Positions 9,297 to 18,588 of a stretch of DNA of 64,000 bases are shown one piece after another. The notes under the pieces were generated by a model. That model was not told where the DNA came from and searched no databases. It worked only from the letters and a program-made list of their open reading frames with translations. The DNA is from Bacillota bacterium (GTDB taxonomy: Bacteria > Bacillota > Bacilli > Bacillales > Cytobacillaceae). Numbering within the stretch: position 1 is the first letter of the stretch; each line of letters starts with the position of its first letter. The position numbers and the translations under genes were made by a program. The DNA is taken from contig JAUZPL010000007.1 in the NCBI GenBank assembly GCA_030705955.1, positions 28,955 to 92,954 on the forward strand, read 5' to 3'.

Positions 9297-9647
9297 CTAG
9301 CATTCATTCTCTTCTTTTTTATTCAAATTTCTTTTCACTCTTACAAAGGCGATAAAATCAATCATTTCATCCTTTGATAGTGGTTTCCCATCTATTAAAA
9401 GTCTATGATCCGGGTTTTTCACTAGATTTGTAATCTCTATTAGTTCCTGCTCCTCAAACGTTCTACCTATTATAAAATCAACCGTTGTTTCAAATAAGTC
9501 TGCAATTTGCGATAATGACTGAAGGGAAGGCTCACGGTAACCGGACTCATACCCAGCGTAAGTACTTTTCGCCATTCCAAGTTGATCAGCAGTTTCTTGT
9601 AGGGACCATTTTCGCTTTTTTCTTAATTCGAATAAATGTTCCAGCAT
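9297..9647 (-). CDS. ansR: AnsR-type Xre-family repressor
   Basis: A 116-aa regulator. The N-terminal helix-turn-helix of the lambda-Cro/Xre type covers residues 1-60, with FELRKKRKWSLQETADQLGMAKSTYAGYESGYREPS. A short C-terminal domain follows. The sequence resembles B. subtilis AnsR, including the YAGYESGYR segment. I chose ATG 9647 over ATG 9662 because GGAG is well spaced for 9647. It is divergent from the asparaginase/aspartase operon it presumably represses, the arrangement known from B. subtilis. The inducer there is linked to aspartate. Confidence 0.9.
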   Translation of the reverse strand: MLEHLFELRKKRKWSLQETADQLGMAKSTYAGYESGYREPSLQSLSQIADLFETTVDFIIGRTFEEQELIEITNLVKNPDHRLLIDGKPLSKDEMIDFIAFVRVKRNLNKKEENEC

Positions 9648-9739
9648 AATCTCAAACTCCATTTTTTAAAATTTAAAATCATTATAGCATAGTAAAATGA
9701 GCTAGACTATAAAAATGTGCGCGAATCGAATACAATATC

Positions 9740-9767
9740 TTGATTTTTTTGAATTTAGTTTTATAAT
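9740..9767 (+). promoter_or_regulatory. sigma-A promoter of the ansA operon
   Basis: TTGATT at 9740-9745 and TATAAT at 9762-9767 are separated by 16 nt. They sit in the divergent region between ansR and ansA, where an AnsR operator would be expected. Confidence 0.6.
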
Positions 9768-9829
9768 TACAAATATAAATACGCGTTTTGCGAAAATTTT
9801 ACTATTTTCTCGCTATGGAGAGGTTGCTT

Positions 9830-10834
9830 ATGAAAAAAATCTTATTGCTTGCTACAGGTGGGACGATTGCTTCAGTGGAGGGAAATGATGGTCTTGTTCC
9901 GGGATTATCTGTTGAAGAATTGCTTCATTACATACCTGAATCTTCAGCAAATATAAAAATTGACGGTAAAATTTTAATGAATATCGACAGCACCAATTTA
10001 CAGCCGGAGCACTGGGTAACAATCGCTGAAGCTGTCTATGCCCATTATCATGATTATGATGGGTTTGTCATAACACATGGAACAGATACATTAGCGTATA
10101 CATCCTCTGCGCTTTCCTATATGCTTCAGGGTCTTGAAAAGCCAGTTGTGCTAACCGGCTCTCAGGTTCCAATTAGCTTTAAAAAAACAGATGCCAAGAA
10201 AAATGTCGCTGATGCCCTTCAGTTTGCATGTGAGGATATAGGTGGTGTGTTTATTGTATTTGACGGCAGGGTGATTCTTGGAACAAGAGCTGTTAAAATG
10301 CGAACAAAAAGCTATGATGCATTTGAGAGCATCAATCATCCATATGTAGCTTATGTGAATAAAAAAGAAGTGAAATACCAATGGAAACCTATGGCTCCCG
10401 AGCAACCTCTTTCTTTAAATACGAATTTATGTACGGATGTATTTTTAATGAAATTGTATCCTGGGATGAAGCCAGAGACGTTTGATTTTCTAAGAGAATT
10501 ATATAATGGAATTATTATTGAAAGCTTTGGAAATGGCGGCTTACCTTTTGAAGGAAGGGACTTGGTTTCGAAAGTTCAAGAACTTACGGAAAAGGGAATT
10601 GCCGTTGTCATCACAACTCAATGCTTGGAAGAAGGAGAAGACCTACTTTTATATGAAGTGGGCCACAAGGTAGCACAGCATCATGTTATTTTATCCGGGG
10701 ATATGAACACGGAAGCCATCGTTACAAAATTGATGTGGGCACTTGGACAAACCGAATCTTTAGATCAAATCAAAGAAATAATGGAAACTCCATTAGCAGG
10801 AGATTTAACCATAAAATCAGATAAAGAAGATTAA
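9830..10834 (+). CDS. ansA: L-asparaginase, cytoplasmic type I
   Basis: Hydrolyses asparagine to aspartate and ammonia. It is 334 aa from ATG 9830, which has GGAGAGG upstream; an in-frame ATG at 9788 lacks a ribosome site. The first catalytic motif, TGGTIAS, is at residues 9-15 (Thr11 the likely nucleophile). The second, THGTDT, is at 82-87. No signal peptide is present, so the enzyme is cytoplasmic. It is followed after 19 bp by aspartase, forming the asparagine-to-fumarate operon controlled by AnsR. Confidence 0.95.
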   Translation: MKKILLLATGGTIASVEGNDGLVPGLSVEELLHYIPESSANIKIDGKILMNIDSTNLQPEHWVTIAEAVYAHYHDYDGFVITHGTDTLAYTSSALSYMLQGLEKPVVLTGSQVPISFKKTDAKKNVADALQFACEDIGGVFIVFDGRVILGTRAVKMRTKSYDAFESINHPYVAYVNKKEVKYQWKPMAPEQPLSLNTNLCTDVFLMKLYPGMKPETFDFLRELYNGIIIESFGNGGLPFEGRDLVSKVQELTEKGIAVVITTQCLEEGEDLLLYEVGHKVAQHHVILSGDMNTEAIVTKLMWALGQTESLDQIKEIMETPLAGDLTIKSDKED

Positions 10835-10853
10835 ATAGAGGAGAGCGACACAT

Positions 10854-12284
10854 ATGTCAATCACAAAAAGCCAAATGCGCACAGAAAAGGATTTTTTAGG
10901 TACAAAAGAAGTCCCAATTGAAGCTTACTATGGTGTCCAGACGCTCCGTGCGGTTGAAAATTTTCCTATAACAGGGTATCGAATCCATGAAGACCTAATT
11001 AAGGCAATGGCGATGGTGAAAAAAGCCGCTGCACTTGCCAATATGGATGTAAAACGTCTTTATTCTGGCATTGGAGAGGTCATCGTGAAGGCGGCAGAGG
11101 AAATGATGGTTGGAAAATGGCATGATCAAATTATTGTCGATCCAATCCAAGGCGGTGCTGGTACCTCTATTAACATGAATATAAACGAAGTTCTTGCCAA
11201 CCGTGCTCTTGAGTTGCTTGGTAATGAAAAAGGAGACTATTTCCATTGCAGTCCGAATAGCCATGTCAATATGTCGCAATCAACGAATGATTCGTTTCCA
11301 ACTGCGATTCATATAGCTGTTTTGAATCTTTTAGAAAAATTGCTTGACACAATGGAAGATATGCATACTGTTTTTCATGAAAAGGCCGAAGAATTTAATC
11401 CTGTCATTAAAATGGGTCGCACCCATCTTCAGGATGCTGTACCGATTCGGCTTGGCCAGGAATTTGAAGCGTATAGTCGTGTGATTGAACGTGACATTAA
11501 GCGAATTAAACAATCTCGCCAGCATTTATATGAGTTGAACATGGGAGCAACAGCCGTAGGAACTGGATTAAATGCGGACCCGCGTTACATAGAATTTGTA
11601 GTTAAACATCTTGCAGACATCAGTGGTCTTCCTCTTAAAGGAGCTGAACATCTTGTAGATGCAACACAAAATACAGATGCCTACACAGAAGTGTCTGCGG
11701 CGTTGAAAGTTTGTATGATGAATATGTCAAAAATTGCAAATGATCTGCGGTTAATGGCCTCTGGCCCAAGAGCTGGTTTGGCTGAAATTTCTTTGCCTGC
11801 CCGGCAGCCTGGATCTTCTATTATGCCAGGAAAAGTAAATCCTGTTTTACCAGAACTGATTAATCAGGTAGCCTTTCAGGTTATCGGCAATGACCATACG
11901 ATTTGTCTTGCATCTGAAGCAGGTCAGCTTGAATTGAATGTGATGGAGCCTGTTCTAGTATTTAATTTGTTGCAGTCGATTAGTATTATGAACAATGCCT
12001 TCCGTACTTTTACAGACCATTGTTTAAAAGGAATACAAGCAAACGAAGAAAGATTAAAAGATTATGTTGATAAGAGTGCGGGAGTTATTACGGCTGTAAA
12101 TCCCCATCTTGGGTATGAGGTAGCAGCACGAATTGCTAGAGAGGCTATTTTAACCGGTGCGCCCATCAGGGAACTATGTTTAAAATATGATGTCTTGACA
12201 GAAGAGGAATTAAATTTGATACTGGATCCGTATGAAATGACGCATCCCGGAATTGCTGGAGCAGTTTTGCTGGAAAGAGAATAG
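10854..12284 (+). CDS. aspA: Aspartate ammonia-lyase
   Basis: Converts aspartate to fumarate and ammonia, completing asparagine catabolism with ansA (called ansB in B. subtilis). The 476 aa are the usual length. The fumarase/aspartase signature GSSIMPGKVNP is present, as are NMSQSTNDSFPTA and GRTHLQDAVPIRLGQEF. The product would be a cytoplasmic homotetramer. The start is ATG 10854 after GGAGAG. A strong terminator follows. Confidence 0.96.
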   Translation: MSITKSQMRTEKDFLGTKEVPIEAYYGVQTLRAVENFPITGYRIHEDLIKAMAMVKKAAALANMDVKRLYSGIGEVIVKAAEEMMVGKWHDQIIVDPIQGGAGTSINMNINEVLANRALELLGNEKGDYFHCSPNSHVNMSQSTNDSFPTAIHIAVLNLLEKLLDTMEDMHTVFHEKAEEFNPVIKMGRTHLQDAVPIRLGQEFEAYSRVIERDIKRIKQSRQHLYELNMGATAVGTGLNADPRYIEFVVKHLADISGLPLKGAEHLVDATQNTDAYTEVSAALKVCMMNMSKIANDLRLMASGPRAGLAEISLPARQPGSSIMPGKVNPVLPELINQVAFQVIGNDHTICLASEAGQLELNVMEPVLVFNLLQSISIMNNAFRTFTDHCLKGIQANEERLKDYVDKSAGVITAVNPHLGYEVAARIAREAILTGAPIRELCLKYDVLTEEELNLILDPYEMTHPGIAGAVLLERE

Positions 12285-12339
12285 CATATTAATAAATAAT
12301 AGAAAATCTCATTAGATTCGGTTAAGACATATTTAATTA

Positions 12340-12369
12340 GGAGCTTTCCTACTAATAGGGGAAAGCTCC
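12340..12369 (+). terminator. terminator of the ansA-aspA operon
   Basis: GGAGCTTTCC (12340-12349) and GGAAAGCTCC (12360-12369) form a perfect 10-bp stem followed by TTCTTGTTTT. Confidence 0.85.
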
Positions 12370-12429
12370 TTCTTGTTTTATGTTATTGGATTATTATCTT
12401 TTCCTTTTATTTAAAAGTCAAATTGTCAA

Positions 12430-13644
12430 TTAAGAACATTTTTGGCCCAGCAAACCAACAGCTGTTTGGTCCCTTTTTTCTAGCATCCAACTCCATCCTG
12501 TTAAGATAACCGCTGCTAAAACCATTAGTGATCCAATCCAGGTGGTATGAATCAGTCCGATAGAATCTGTAATAACCCCTCCTAAGTAGGACCCAAGTGC
12601 AATTCCGGCGTTAAAAGCAGCAATATTAATTGCTGAAGCTACATCGACAGCAGTCGGTACAAACCGCTCTGCTAACATGACCACATATACCTGTAATCCA
12701 GGTACATTCATAAAAGCTAGAAGACCCATGAAGAAAACGGTAATCAGGCCGCCAATTTTAAATGGTGCTGTATACATGAAGATAAATAGAATAACTGCTT
12801 GAACAATGAACATATACAATAAAGCTTTAATAGGATTTTGATTCGTTAGCTTTCCACCTATCATATTTCCAATCGCGATTGCAATACCATATATGAGCAG
12901 AATCATAGCTACCGTGCTTTCTTTATATCCAGTTATTTCTTGCAGGATTGGTGTTAAATAAGTGAAGACAACAAATGTCCCTCCGTACCCTAAGGCAGTA
13001 ATTATAAATAAGAGTAATAAACGTCCATTTTTCAGTAATTTAAACTGATCGCTGAACGTTGTCGGCGTTCCCTTTCGTAAGTCAGATGGAACGAGGACGT
13101 TGTTTGCAATGAGAGCAATGATCCCAACTGCTACAATGAGAATGAATGCCATTCTCCAGCCGAAATGTTGTCCAATGAATGTTCCAAATGGAACACCTGT
13201 AACCGTAGCAACCGTAAGTCCTGAAAACATAATGGATATTGCGCTTGCTCTCCTATTTTCAGGTACTAAATCAGCTGCAATCGTTGAGCCAATCGACATA
13301 AAAACACCATGTGAGAAGGCAGAAATCACGCGAGCTACAAGTAAAACGCCGATGCTTGCAGCACTTGCGGCAATGCTATTACCGATAATAAAAACAATCA
13401 TGATCCAAAGTAATAAAGATTTACGTGACATACTAGACGTGATGGATGTCAGGATAGGTGCCCCGAAAGTTACTCCTAAAGCGTAAAGGGAAACAGTTAA
13501 GCCGGCTGTTGTAACAGGTACTTTTAAATCCTCTGCAATTAGTGGTAATAACCCTACACTAATAAATTCTGTCGTTCCTATTGCAAATGCACTCATTGCT
13601 AAAGCCAGAAGTGCAAATGTACTTCGTTTTTTATCGATAGACAT
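12430..13644 (-). CDS. MFS exporter, DHA1 (AraJ/YdhP-like) family
   Basis: A 404-aa transporter with about twelve membrane helices. The N-terminus FAIGTTEFISVGLLPLIAEDL is typical of the drug:H+ antiporter-1 subfamily that includes AraJ, SotB and YdhP. The motif A equivalent lies between helices 2 and 3 (SITSSMSRKSLLLW). The substrate cannot be read from the sequence. A strong GGAGGAG site precedes the ATG. It is divergent from a HxlR-family regulator with two palindromes in between, which suggests control by that regulator and a role in efflux of a reactive or toxic compound. Confidence 0.88.
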   Translation of the reverse strand: MSIDKKRSTFALLALAMSAFAIGTTEFISVGLLPLIAEDLKVPVTTAGLTVSLYALGVTFGAPILTSITSSMSRKSLLLWIMIVFIIGNSIAASAASIGVLLVARVISAFSHGVFMSIGSTIAADLVPENRRASAISIMFSGLTVATVTGVPFGTFIGQHFGWRMAFILIVAVGIIALIANNVLVPSDLRKGTPTTFSDQFKLLKNGRLLLLFIITALGYGGTFVVFTYLTPILQEITGYKESTVAMILLIYGIAIAIGNMIGGKLTNQNPIKALLYMFIVQAVILFIFMYTAPFKIGGLITVFFMGLLAFMNVPGLQVYVVMLAERFVPTAVDVASAINIAAFNAGIALGSYLGGVITDSIGLIHTTWIGSLMVLAAVILTGWSWMLEKRDQTAVGLLGQKCS

Positions 13645-13765
13645 TTTTCTCCTCCTAATTTTGGGGAATTTGTATAAAAAAGCTTGCTTACAGTAAACGA
13701 TATAAATAAATCAATACATACATTTCAACCAGCCAATGTTATTATGGGATATATCATAATGAATG

Positions 13766-13810
13766 TTAAGTACGTACTTAAAAGTAATATAGGTACTTTT
13801 TAGTACCTAT
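13766..13810. promoter_or_regulatory. Tandem palindromic operators between MFS gene and HxlR regulator
   Basis: A perfect 16-bp palindrome, TTAAGTACGTACTTAA, lies at 13766-13781. A perfect inverted repeat with arms ATAGGTACT (13789-13797) and AGTACCTAT (13802-13810) follows. Both share the core GTACTT/AAGTAC. They sit 20-65 bp before the regulator start and are good candidates for its binding sites. Confidence 0.7.
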
Positions 13811-13830
13811 CTATTAGGAGGCGATAAAAA

Positions 13831-14202
13831 ATGGAGAAAAAGAAATACAATATATCAGTCGAAGCAACACTGGAGGTTATTGGGGGAAAGTGGAAATGCG
13901 TGATTCTGTGTCATCTAACACATGGTAAGAAACGTACAAATGAATTGAAACGTCTGATGCCAAATATTACGCAAAAAATGTTAACCCAGCAATTACGTGA
14001 ATTGGAGGAAGATGGCGTTATTAATCGAATTGTCTATAATCAAATTCCTCCAAAAGTGGAGTATGAACTAAGTGAATATGGTTGGAGCCTAAAGGGTATT
14101 TTAGACTCGCTATGTGCTTGGGGAGAAAAACATATTACGAGAGTATATGGTGATAAATTTGCAGTTTTAGAAGAAAGTATTTTAAATGAACATCTGAAGT
14201 AA
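13831..14202 (+). CDS. HxlR-family winged-helix regulator
   Basis: A 123-aa regulator of the HxlR/YodB type. The diagnostic opening VEATLEVIGGKWKCVILCHL is at residues 9-28, followed by the recognition helix region LKRLMPNITQKMLTQQLRELEEDGVI. The family often senses quinones, aldehydes or other electrophiles through cysteines. Two Cys lie in KWKCVILCHL, and one near the C-terminus in SLCAWGEKH. It has a strong AGGAGGCG site. Divergent from the MFS exporter, it probably controls that gene and itself. Confidence 0.92.
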   Translation: MEKKKYNISVEATLEVIGGKWKCVILCHLTHGKKRTNELKRLMPNITQKMLTQQLRELEEDGVINRIVYNQIPPKVEYELSEYGWSLKGILDSLCAWGEKHITRVYGDKFAVLEESILNEHLK

Positions 14203-14406
14203 TTTTATCTTTTGAAAAAACCCTCATTTTGTTTCGAAACGGCAAACCATCCCATAAGTTAATTAAGATATATGAAAAATACAAACAATAGGAAGACAAC
14301 TTAAAAGGTGATTCTAGTTTTTTTGTCCTTAATAGTTTGTATTTTTTACGAGAATACTTTTTAATAATAGGTATCATAAAGACTAAATAAAGTTGAGGTT
14401 ATTTAT

Positions 14407-15372
14407 TTGAAAGCACTTATATTTAAAACCTTTGGAGGACCGGAAGTACTGGAATATAGCGAGATTGATGCTCCTTCTATCAGCCCTGGTGAAATTCTTG
14501 TAAGGATGAAAGCGATTGGCCTGAATTTTGCCGATATTTATAGAAGAAAGGGGAATTATCATCTTGAAGGGAAGCCCCCTTTTATTCTAGGCTATGAAGG
14601 AGCAGGAATAGTAGAAAAGGTGGGGTCAGGAGTACAAGGCATAAACATAGGTGACCGTATTGCTTTTGCCGATGTTCCTCATGCCAATGCTGAACTAGTG
14701 GCAGTGCCGCAGGAAAAAGCAATTCCTCTTCCACATACCATCTCTTTTGAAAAAGCTGCATCTTTATTGCTACAAGGCTTGACGGCCCATTATTTAACAC
14801 GAGACAGTTATTCTGTTAAAAAGGATGATGTTGTACTTGTCCATGCTGTAGCGGGTGGTGTTGGTCAGCTTCTCGTACAAATCGTAAAACTGTTCGGTGG
14901 TAAGGTCATTGGTTTAACTTCTTCAATGGAGAAAGCTGCAATTGCCCAAAATATAGGTGCGGATAAAGTTTTTTTATATAAAAATGACTGGAAAAGAGAA
15001 GTACTCGTGGAGACAAACCAAAAAGGGGTAGATGTAGTCTACGAGTCAGTAGGATCCACTCTTCATGATAGTTTTGCGGTTACTCGAATAGGTGGAACGG
15101 TGGTTTTTTACGGTATGGCCGGTGGGGACCCTGCTTTCATTGATCCAAGAATGTTAATGGATACTTCCAAAACCTTAACTGGAGGGGACCTTTGGAATGT
15201 TCTTACTTCTCATGAAGAACGAGTAGTTCGTTCAAATGAATTATTCCGCTGGATTGAAGAAGGCAAAATATCAGTTTTAGAGCCAAAGAAATTTTCTTTA
15301 AGTGAGGGACCGGACGCACATAGATTTTTGGAAAGCCGAAAGAGCACAGGGAAAATTTTGTTCATTCTATAA
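14407..15372 (+). CDS. Quinone oxidoreductase-like MDR protein
   Basis: A medium-chain dehydrogenase/reductase of the zinc-free quinone oxidoreductase (QOR) group, 321 aa. Seen are the GroES-like N-terminal half with KAIGLNFADIYRRKGNYH and the NADPH-binding motif HAVAGGVGQLLVQI. There are no structural zinc cysteines. The start is TTG 14407, with GAGG upstream. The reaction is expected to be NADPH-dependent reduction of quinones or enones. A SDR gene follows 31 bp after the stop, so the two may be cotranscribed. Confidence 0.87.
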   Translation: MKALIFKTFGGPEVLEYSEIDAPSISPGEILVRMKAIGLNFADIYRRKGNYHLEGKPPFILGYEGAGIVEKVGSGVQGINIGDRIAFADVPHANAELVAVPQEKAIPLPHTISFEKAASLLLQGLTAHYLTRDSYSVKKDDVVLVHAVAGGVGQLLVQIVKLFGGKVIGLTSSMEKAAIAQNIGADKVFLYKNDWKREVLVETNQKGVDVVYESVGSTLHDSFAVTRIGGTVVFYGMAGGDPAFIDPRMLMDTSKTLTGGDLWNVLTSHEERVVRSNELFRWIEEGKISVLEPKKFSLSEGPDAHRFLESRKSTGKILFIL

Positions 15373-15403
15373 ATGTTTATATTCCAGGGGTGAGGTGCAA
15401 ATT

Positions 15404-16195
15404 ATGGTTCAATTAACAGGAAAGAATATTGTCATTACTGGGGCTTCAGGTGGAATTGGAGCAGAGATTGCCAAGCTGTGTGCTGCCCGTGGTGCGAATC
15501 TTGTCTTGTTAGCAAGAAGTATGGATAAATTAGAACAACTGCAAAACAGTCTGCAAGAACGCTACCAGGTGAAGGTAGATGTTTTTCAGCTGGACGTTTC
15601 AGATACAAATCAAGTACAAAAGGTTTTTAAGCAAATAGATGAAACCATTAACGAAGTAGATATTTTGGTAAACAATGCTGGTTTTGGTGTTTTTCGTGAA
15701 GCGCACGAGGCCACAATTGAAGAGATAAAAGGGATGTTTAATGTTAATGTGGTCGGCTTGATGGTTTGTACGAGCATGGTTCTTCCTAAAATGCGTGAAA
15801 GGCGCTTTGGCCATATTATTAACATAGCCTCCCAAGCTGGTAAAATTGCTACACCTAAATCAAGTGTATATTCTGCAACGAAGCATGCGGTTCTTGGGTT
15901 TACAAATAGTCTGCGCATGGAGCTTGCAGATTTTAACGTGTACGTGACTTCTGTCAATCCTGGCCCAATTGCAACAAATTTTTTTACCATTGCTGATGAA
16001 AAGGGTACATATGTAAAAAATGTTCAAAGATTTATGCTTAAACCAGAATATGTCGCCCAAAAGGTAGTGAATGCGATGATTACTCCGACCCGTGAAATTA
16101 ATTTACCCCGTTGGATGAATATGGGAAGTATCATCTATATTCTTATGCCTCGTTTATTTGAGCGGCTGGGCAAAAGAGCTTTTAATAAAAAATAA
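15404..16195 (+). CDS. yqjQ: SDR-family oxidoreductase YqjQ
   Basis: A short-chain dehydrogenase of 263 aa. The cofactor motif TGASGGIG is at residues 12-19, NNAG at 90-93, and the catalytic Ser143, Tyr156 and Lys160 lie in SVYSATK. The C-terminal segment contains a hydrophobic stretch, MGSIIYILMPRLFERL, which could touch the membrane. The true start is ATG 15404, after GGTGAGGTG. The longer frame from 15302 overlaps the upstream gene. The substrate is unknown. The location corresponds to B. subtilis yqjQ. Confidence 0.88.
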   Translation: MVQLTGKNIVITGASGGIGAEIAKLCAARGANLVLLARSMDKLEQLQNSLQERYQVKVDVFQLDVSDTNQVQKVFKQIDETINEVDILVNNAGFGVFREAHEATIEEIKGMFNVNVVGLMVCTSMVLPKMRERRFGHIINIASQAGKIATPKSSVYSATKHAVLGFTNSLRMELADFNVYVTSVNPGPIATNFFTIADEKGTYVKNVQRFMLKPEYVAQKVVNAMITPTREINLPRWMNMGSIIYILMPRLFERLGKRAFNKK

Positions 16196-16220
16196 TAATA
16201 CCTTGTTTAGAGGTGCTTTA

Positions 16221-16415
16221 CTAGTTTGTTAAAAACTCATATACCATATCATTAATCACCTCATGCAGGTTTGCATGAGGTTCTTCCACTTTAAATTGTA
16301 AGATTTTTTTATAGAGTGCCTCTAATTCTTCCTCATCTATTGGCCATGAATCTAGTTCTGAATAGTATTGTTTAAAGCAATTTCGAATCATTTTGTAAAC
16401 CAACTTTTTATTCAA
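16221..16415 (-). CDS. yqzH: YqzH-family small protein
   Basis: A 64-aa protein with no known activity. The start is TTG 16415 with GAGGTG 7 nt upstream; the frame upstream of it lacks a ribosome site. The protein is helical and acidic, with no membrane segment or signal peptide. It is divergent from yqjW across a region containing a LexA-type box, as in B. subtilis, where yqzH lies in the SOS regulon with yqjW. I infer the same control here. Confidence 0.75.
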   Translation of the reverse strand: MNKKLVYKMIRNCFKQYYSELDSWPIDEEELEALYKKILQFKVEEPHANLHEVINDMVYEFLTN

Positions 16416-16494
16416 TACCTTACACCTCACCTGCTGATTATATCGTAAATCCCATTTTTTTAAAAACAAGTTGTTAATAAGTTCCTATTGAATA

Positions 16495-16508
16495 CGAACG
16501 CATATTCG
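16495..16508. promoter_or_regulatory. LexA (SOS) box between yqzH and yqjW
   Basis: CGAACGCATATTCG at 16495-16508 fits the Bacillus LexA operator form CGAAC-N4-GTTCG except for one position. It is centred between divergent genes that belong to the SOS regulon in B. subtilis. Confidence 0.6.
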
Positions 16509-16567
16509 ATTAAAATAATGAATATACTTAAATAGAACTAATGTTCGTAATGATAGGAGGGGGAGAA

Positions 16568-17826
16568 ATGGTCGATTACAGTGCGTTACCACAAAATCAA
16601 ATTCTCTGTGTTGACATGAAAAGCTTTTATGCAAGCTGTTCGGCTGTGATGTATGGCCTTGATCCTTTGGACTGTTATTTAGCGGTCGCTGGGAATAAAG
16701 AGCGGCAAGGAAGTGTTGTGCTCGCTGCTTCCCCGCGGTTAAAAAAAGAATTTGGAATTAAAACTGGCGCCCGTTTGTTTGAAATTCCAAATGATCCTCG
16801 TATTCAAATAGTTGAACCATCCATGGCTACTTATTTGCGAATCTCAACAGAAATTTCACGTGTTTTTAATCGTTATGTACCAAAGGAAGCCATCCATACT
16901 TACAGTGTTGATGAAAGCTTTATAAAGGTCGATGGAGCCGTTCACTTATGGGGAAGTGCAACTATTATTGCAAAAAAATAAAAGATGACATTGAGCGAGA
17001 ATTCCAACTCCCATGTGCAGTTGGAATCGGGCCAAACATGCTCATAGCGAAGCTTTGCCTTGATATTGAAGCAAAGAAAAAAGGTGTTGCTGAGTGGACG
17101 TTTGCAGATATTCCGGAGAAGCTTTGGCCCATTTCCCCGCTTAGCGAAATGTGGGGCATTGGCAGAAGAATCGAAAAAACATTAAATGGAATGGGGATTT
17201 TTACAGTTGGTCAGCTAGCGCGATTTGATTTAGAAAAGCTAGAGAAGAAATTTGGAATCATGGGTAATCAGCTTTATCACCATGCCTGGGGGGTTGACCT
17301 TTCAGATTTAGGTGCCCCGATTATTGAAGGGCAAATCAGTTTTGGGAAAAGCCAAATTCTTTTGCGAGATTATAAAAAAGAGGATGAAATTAAGTATGTC
17401 ATATTAGAAATGTGTGAAGAAGTAGCGCGCAGGGCAAGAGCGCATCGAAAAGCGGGTCGAACCATTAGTTTGGGAGTAGGTTATAGCAAAGAGGAATTTG
17501 GCGGCGGTTTTCATCGTGCGAAAACAATTGAGCAGCCAACGAATGTAACAATGGAACTTTACCGTGTTTGTCTTGAACTCTTCCATCAATATTATACAGG
17601 GAAAACAGTTAGAAATCTTTCGATTACACTTGGCAATATTGTGGATGACCGTGAATTTCAGATCAGCCTTTTTGATATGGGAGCAGGAAAAAGGCGAGAG
17701 CTTGGCTATGTGGTGGATGGAATTCGTAACCGTTTTGGGTCGGGATCCCTTTTGCGTGCCGTTTCTTATACAGCAGCGGGAACAGCTAAGCAGCGGGCTA
17801 CACTCGTTGGCGGACATAAGATGTAA
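16568..17826 (+). pseudogene. yqjW: SOS-type Y-family DNA polymerase YqjW, split by a one-base frameshift
   Basis: A UvrX/YqjW-type translesion polymerase in two frames. The first part (ATG 16568 after GGAGGGGGAG, to stop TAA 16979-16981) has the palm motif VDMKSFYASC and SVDESFIKVDG. The second part resumes at about 16979 with IKDDIEREFQLPCAVGIGPNMLIAKL and runs to 17826 with the helix-hairpin-helix, little finger and the QISLF clamp motif. Seven A at 16972-16978 break the frame: one more A, or a -1 slip on A_AAA_AAA, restores it exactly. It could be a mutation, a sequencing error or a recoding site. The rest of the gene shows no other decay. Confidence 0.88.
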
Positions 17827-17929
17827 CAAGAAAACGGTTTGAAGCAAACTTTACTCAAGGAAGCTTATTTAATGATGAAAACTAATGTGCTTCGAAGCTA
17901 GACAGTCTTTAAGAAAGAAGGAGCGGACA

Positions 17930-18262
17930 ATGATTCGTGACCGTGGAAGAATTAAATGGACGGCAATGATGCTTCCTGAGCATGTGAAATTGCTTAGGGA
18001 CTGGGTAAAGGAGGATACGTACGAACAGAAAAAACGGTTGGATGAACAGCAGCATGAAAGGTTGAATGGGACTCTATCTGAGGCAATGGAGTTTGATCAG
18101 TGGCTTACCATTACCCATTATCGAGACCAAAATTATGAAATCGTCATTGGTAAGGTCCATTACTGGGATGAAATAAGCCATAAGCTTCATGTTATAGACC
18201 GCTTTGAAGAGATGCATCAAATCGATATTGCTGATATTGCTGATGTTCGGATAACAGAATAA
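17930..18262 (+). CDS. yqjX: YolD-like family protein
   Basis: A 110-aa protein of the YolD-like family, with the opening RDRGRIKWTAMMLPEHVKLLRDW. Family members usually lie beside UvrX/YqjW polymerases, and this one follows yqjW by about 100 bp. A role as partner of that polymerase or in SOS control is inferred from context; no catalytic motif is visible. ATG 17930 is supported by AAGGAG; the frame extends upstream to 17885 without a site. Confidence 0.88.
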   Translation: MIRDRGRIKWTAMMLPEHVKLLRDWVKEDTYEQKKRLDEQQHERLNGTLSEAMEFDQWLTITHYRDQNYEIVIGKVHYWDEISHKLHVIDRFEEMHQIDIADIADVRITE

Positions 18263-18264
18263 AA

Positions 18265-18290
18265 AAGCAGCCCATGTAAAAAAGCTGCTT
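18265..18290. terminator. terminator between yqjX and CDGSH gene
   Basis: AAGCAGC (18265-18271) and GCTGCTT (18284-18290) form a 7-bp stem. A long T-run follows on the minus strand, so it mainly serves the CDGSH gene. Confidence 0.65.
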
Positions 18291-18297
18291 CGAAAAG

Positions 18298-18504
18298 TTA
18301 TTCATCTTTAGAAACGCGCACAACTGATGAAAATTTGCCTTTATGGGAGCCGTCGCAAAATGGTTTATTGTTTGACAGCCCACAGCGGCAAAGGGAAAAA
18401 CTTGGTTTTGTTTCGATAACATTGCCTTCGCCATCCAGCAATTCTACATCACCTGTAATGCGTAATGAGCCATTATCATTTACTTTAATTTGAACATTTG
18501 ACAT
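18298..18504 (-). CDS. CDGSH iron-sulfur domain protein
   Basis: A 68-aa single-domain protein of the mitoNEET-related CDGSH family, which binds a 2Fe-2S cluster with three Cys and one His. The motif CRCGLSNNKPFCDGSH is at residues 39-54: Cys39, Cys41, Cys50 and His54. The N-terminal half is a small beta region. The family is thought to act in cluster or electron transfer, but the partner is unknown. It is convergent with yqjX and divergent from yqkB, another iron-sulfur-related gene. A GGGGG site precedes the ATG. Confidence 0.93.
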   Translation of the reverse strand: MSNVQIKVNDNGSLRITGDVELLDGEGNVIETKPSFSLCRCGLSNNKPFCDGSHKGKFSSVVRVSKDE

Positions 18505-18588
18505 ACTAACACCCCCTCAAGCAAAAAAATAAAGATATTTAAAAACGTATGTTACAATCATCATATGCATAGAAAGGGGTACTTAAAC

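Noticed and set aside
16948..17826. A separate DNA polymerase gene starting at 16948
   Set aside because: Its first residues are out of frame with the family; it is the second half of yqjW after the frameshift.
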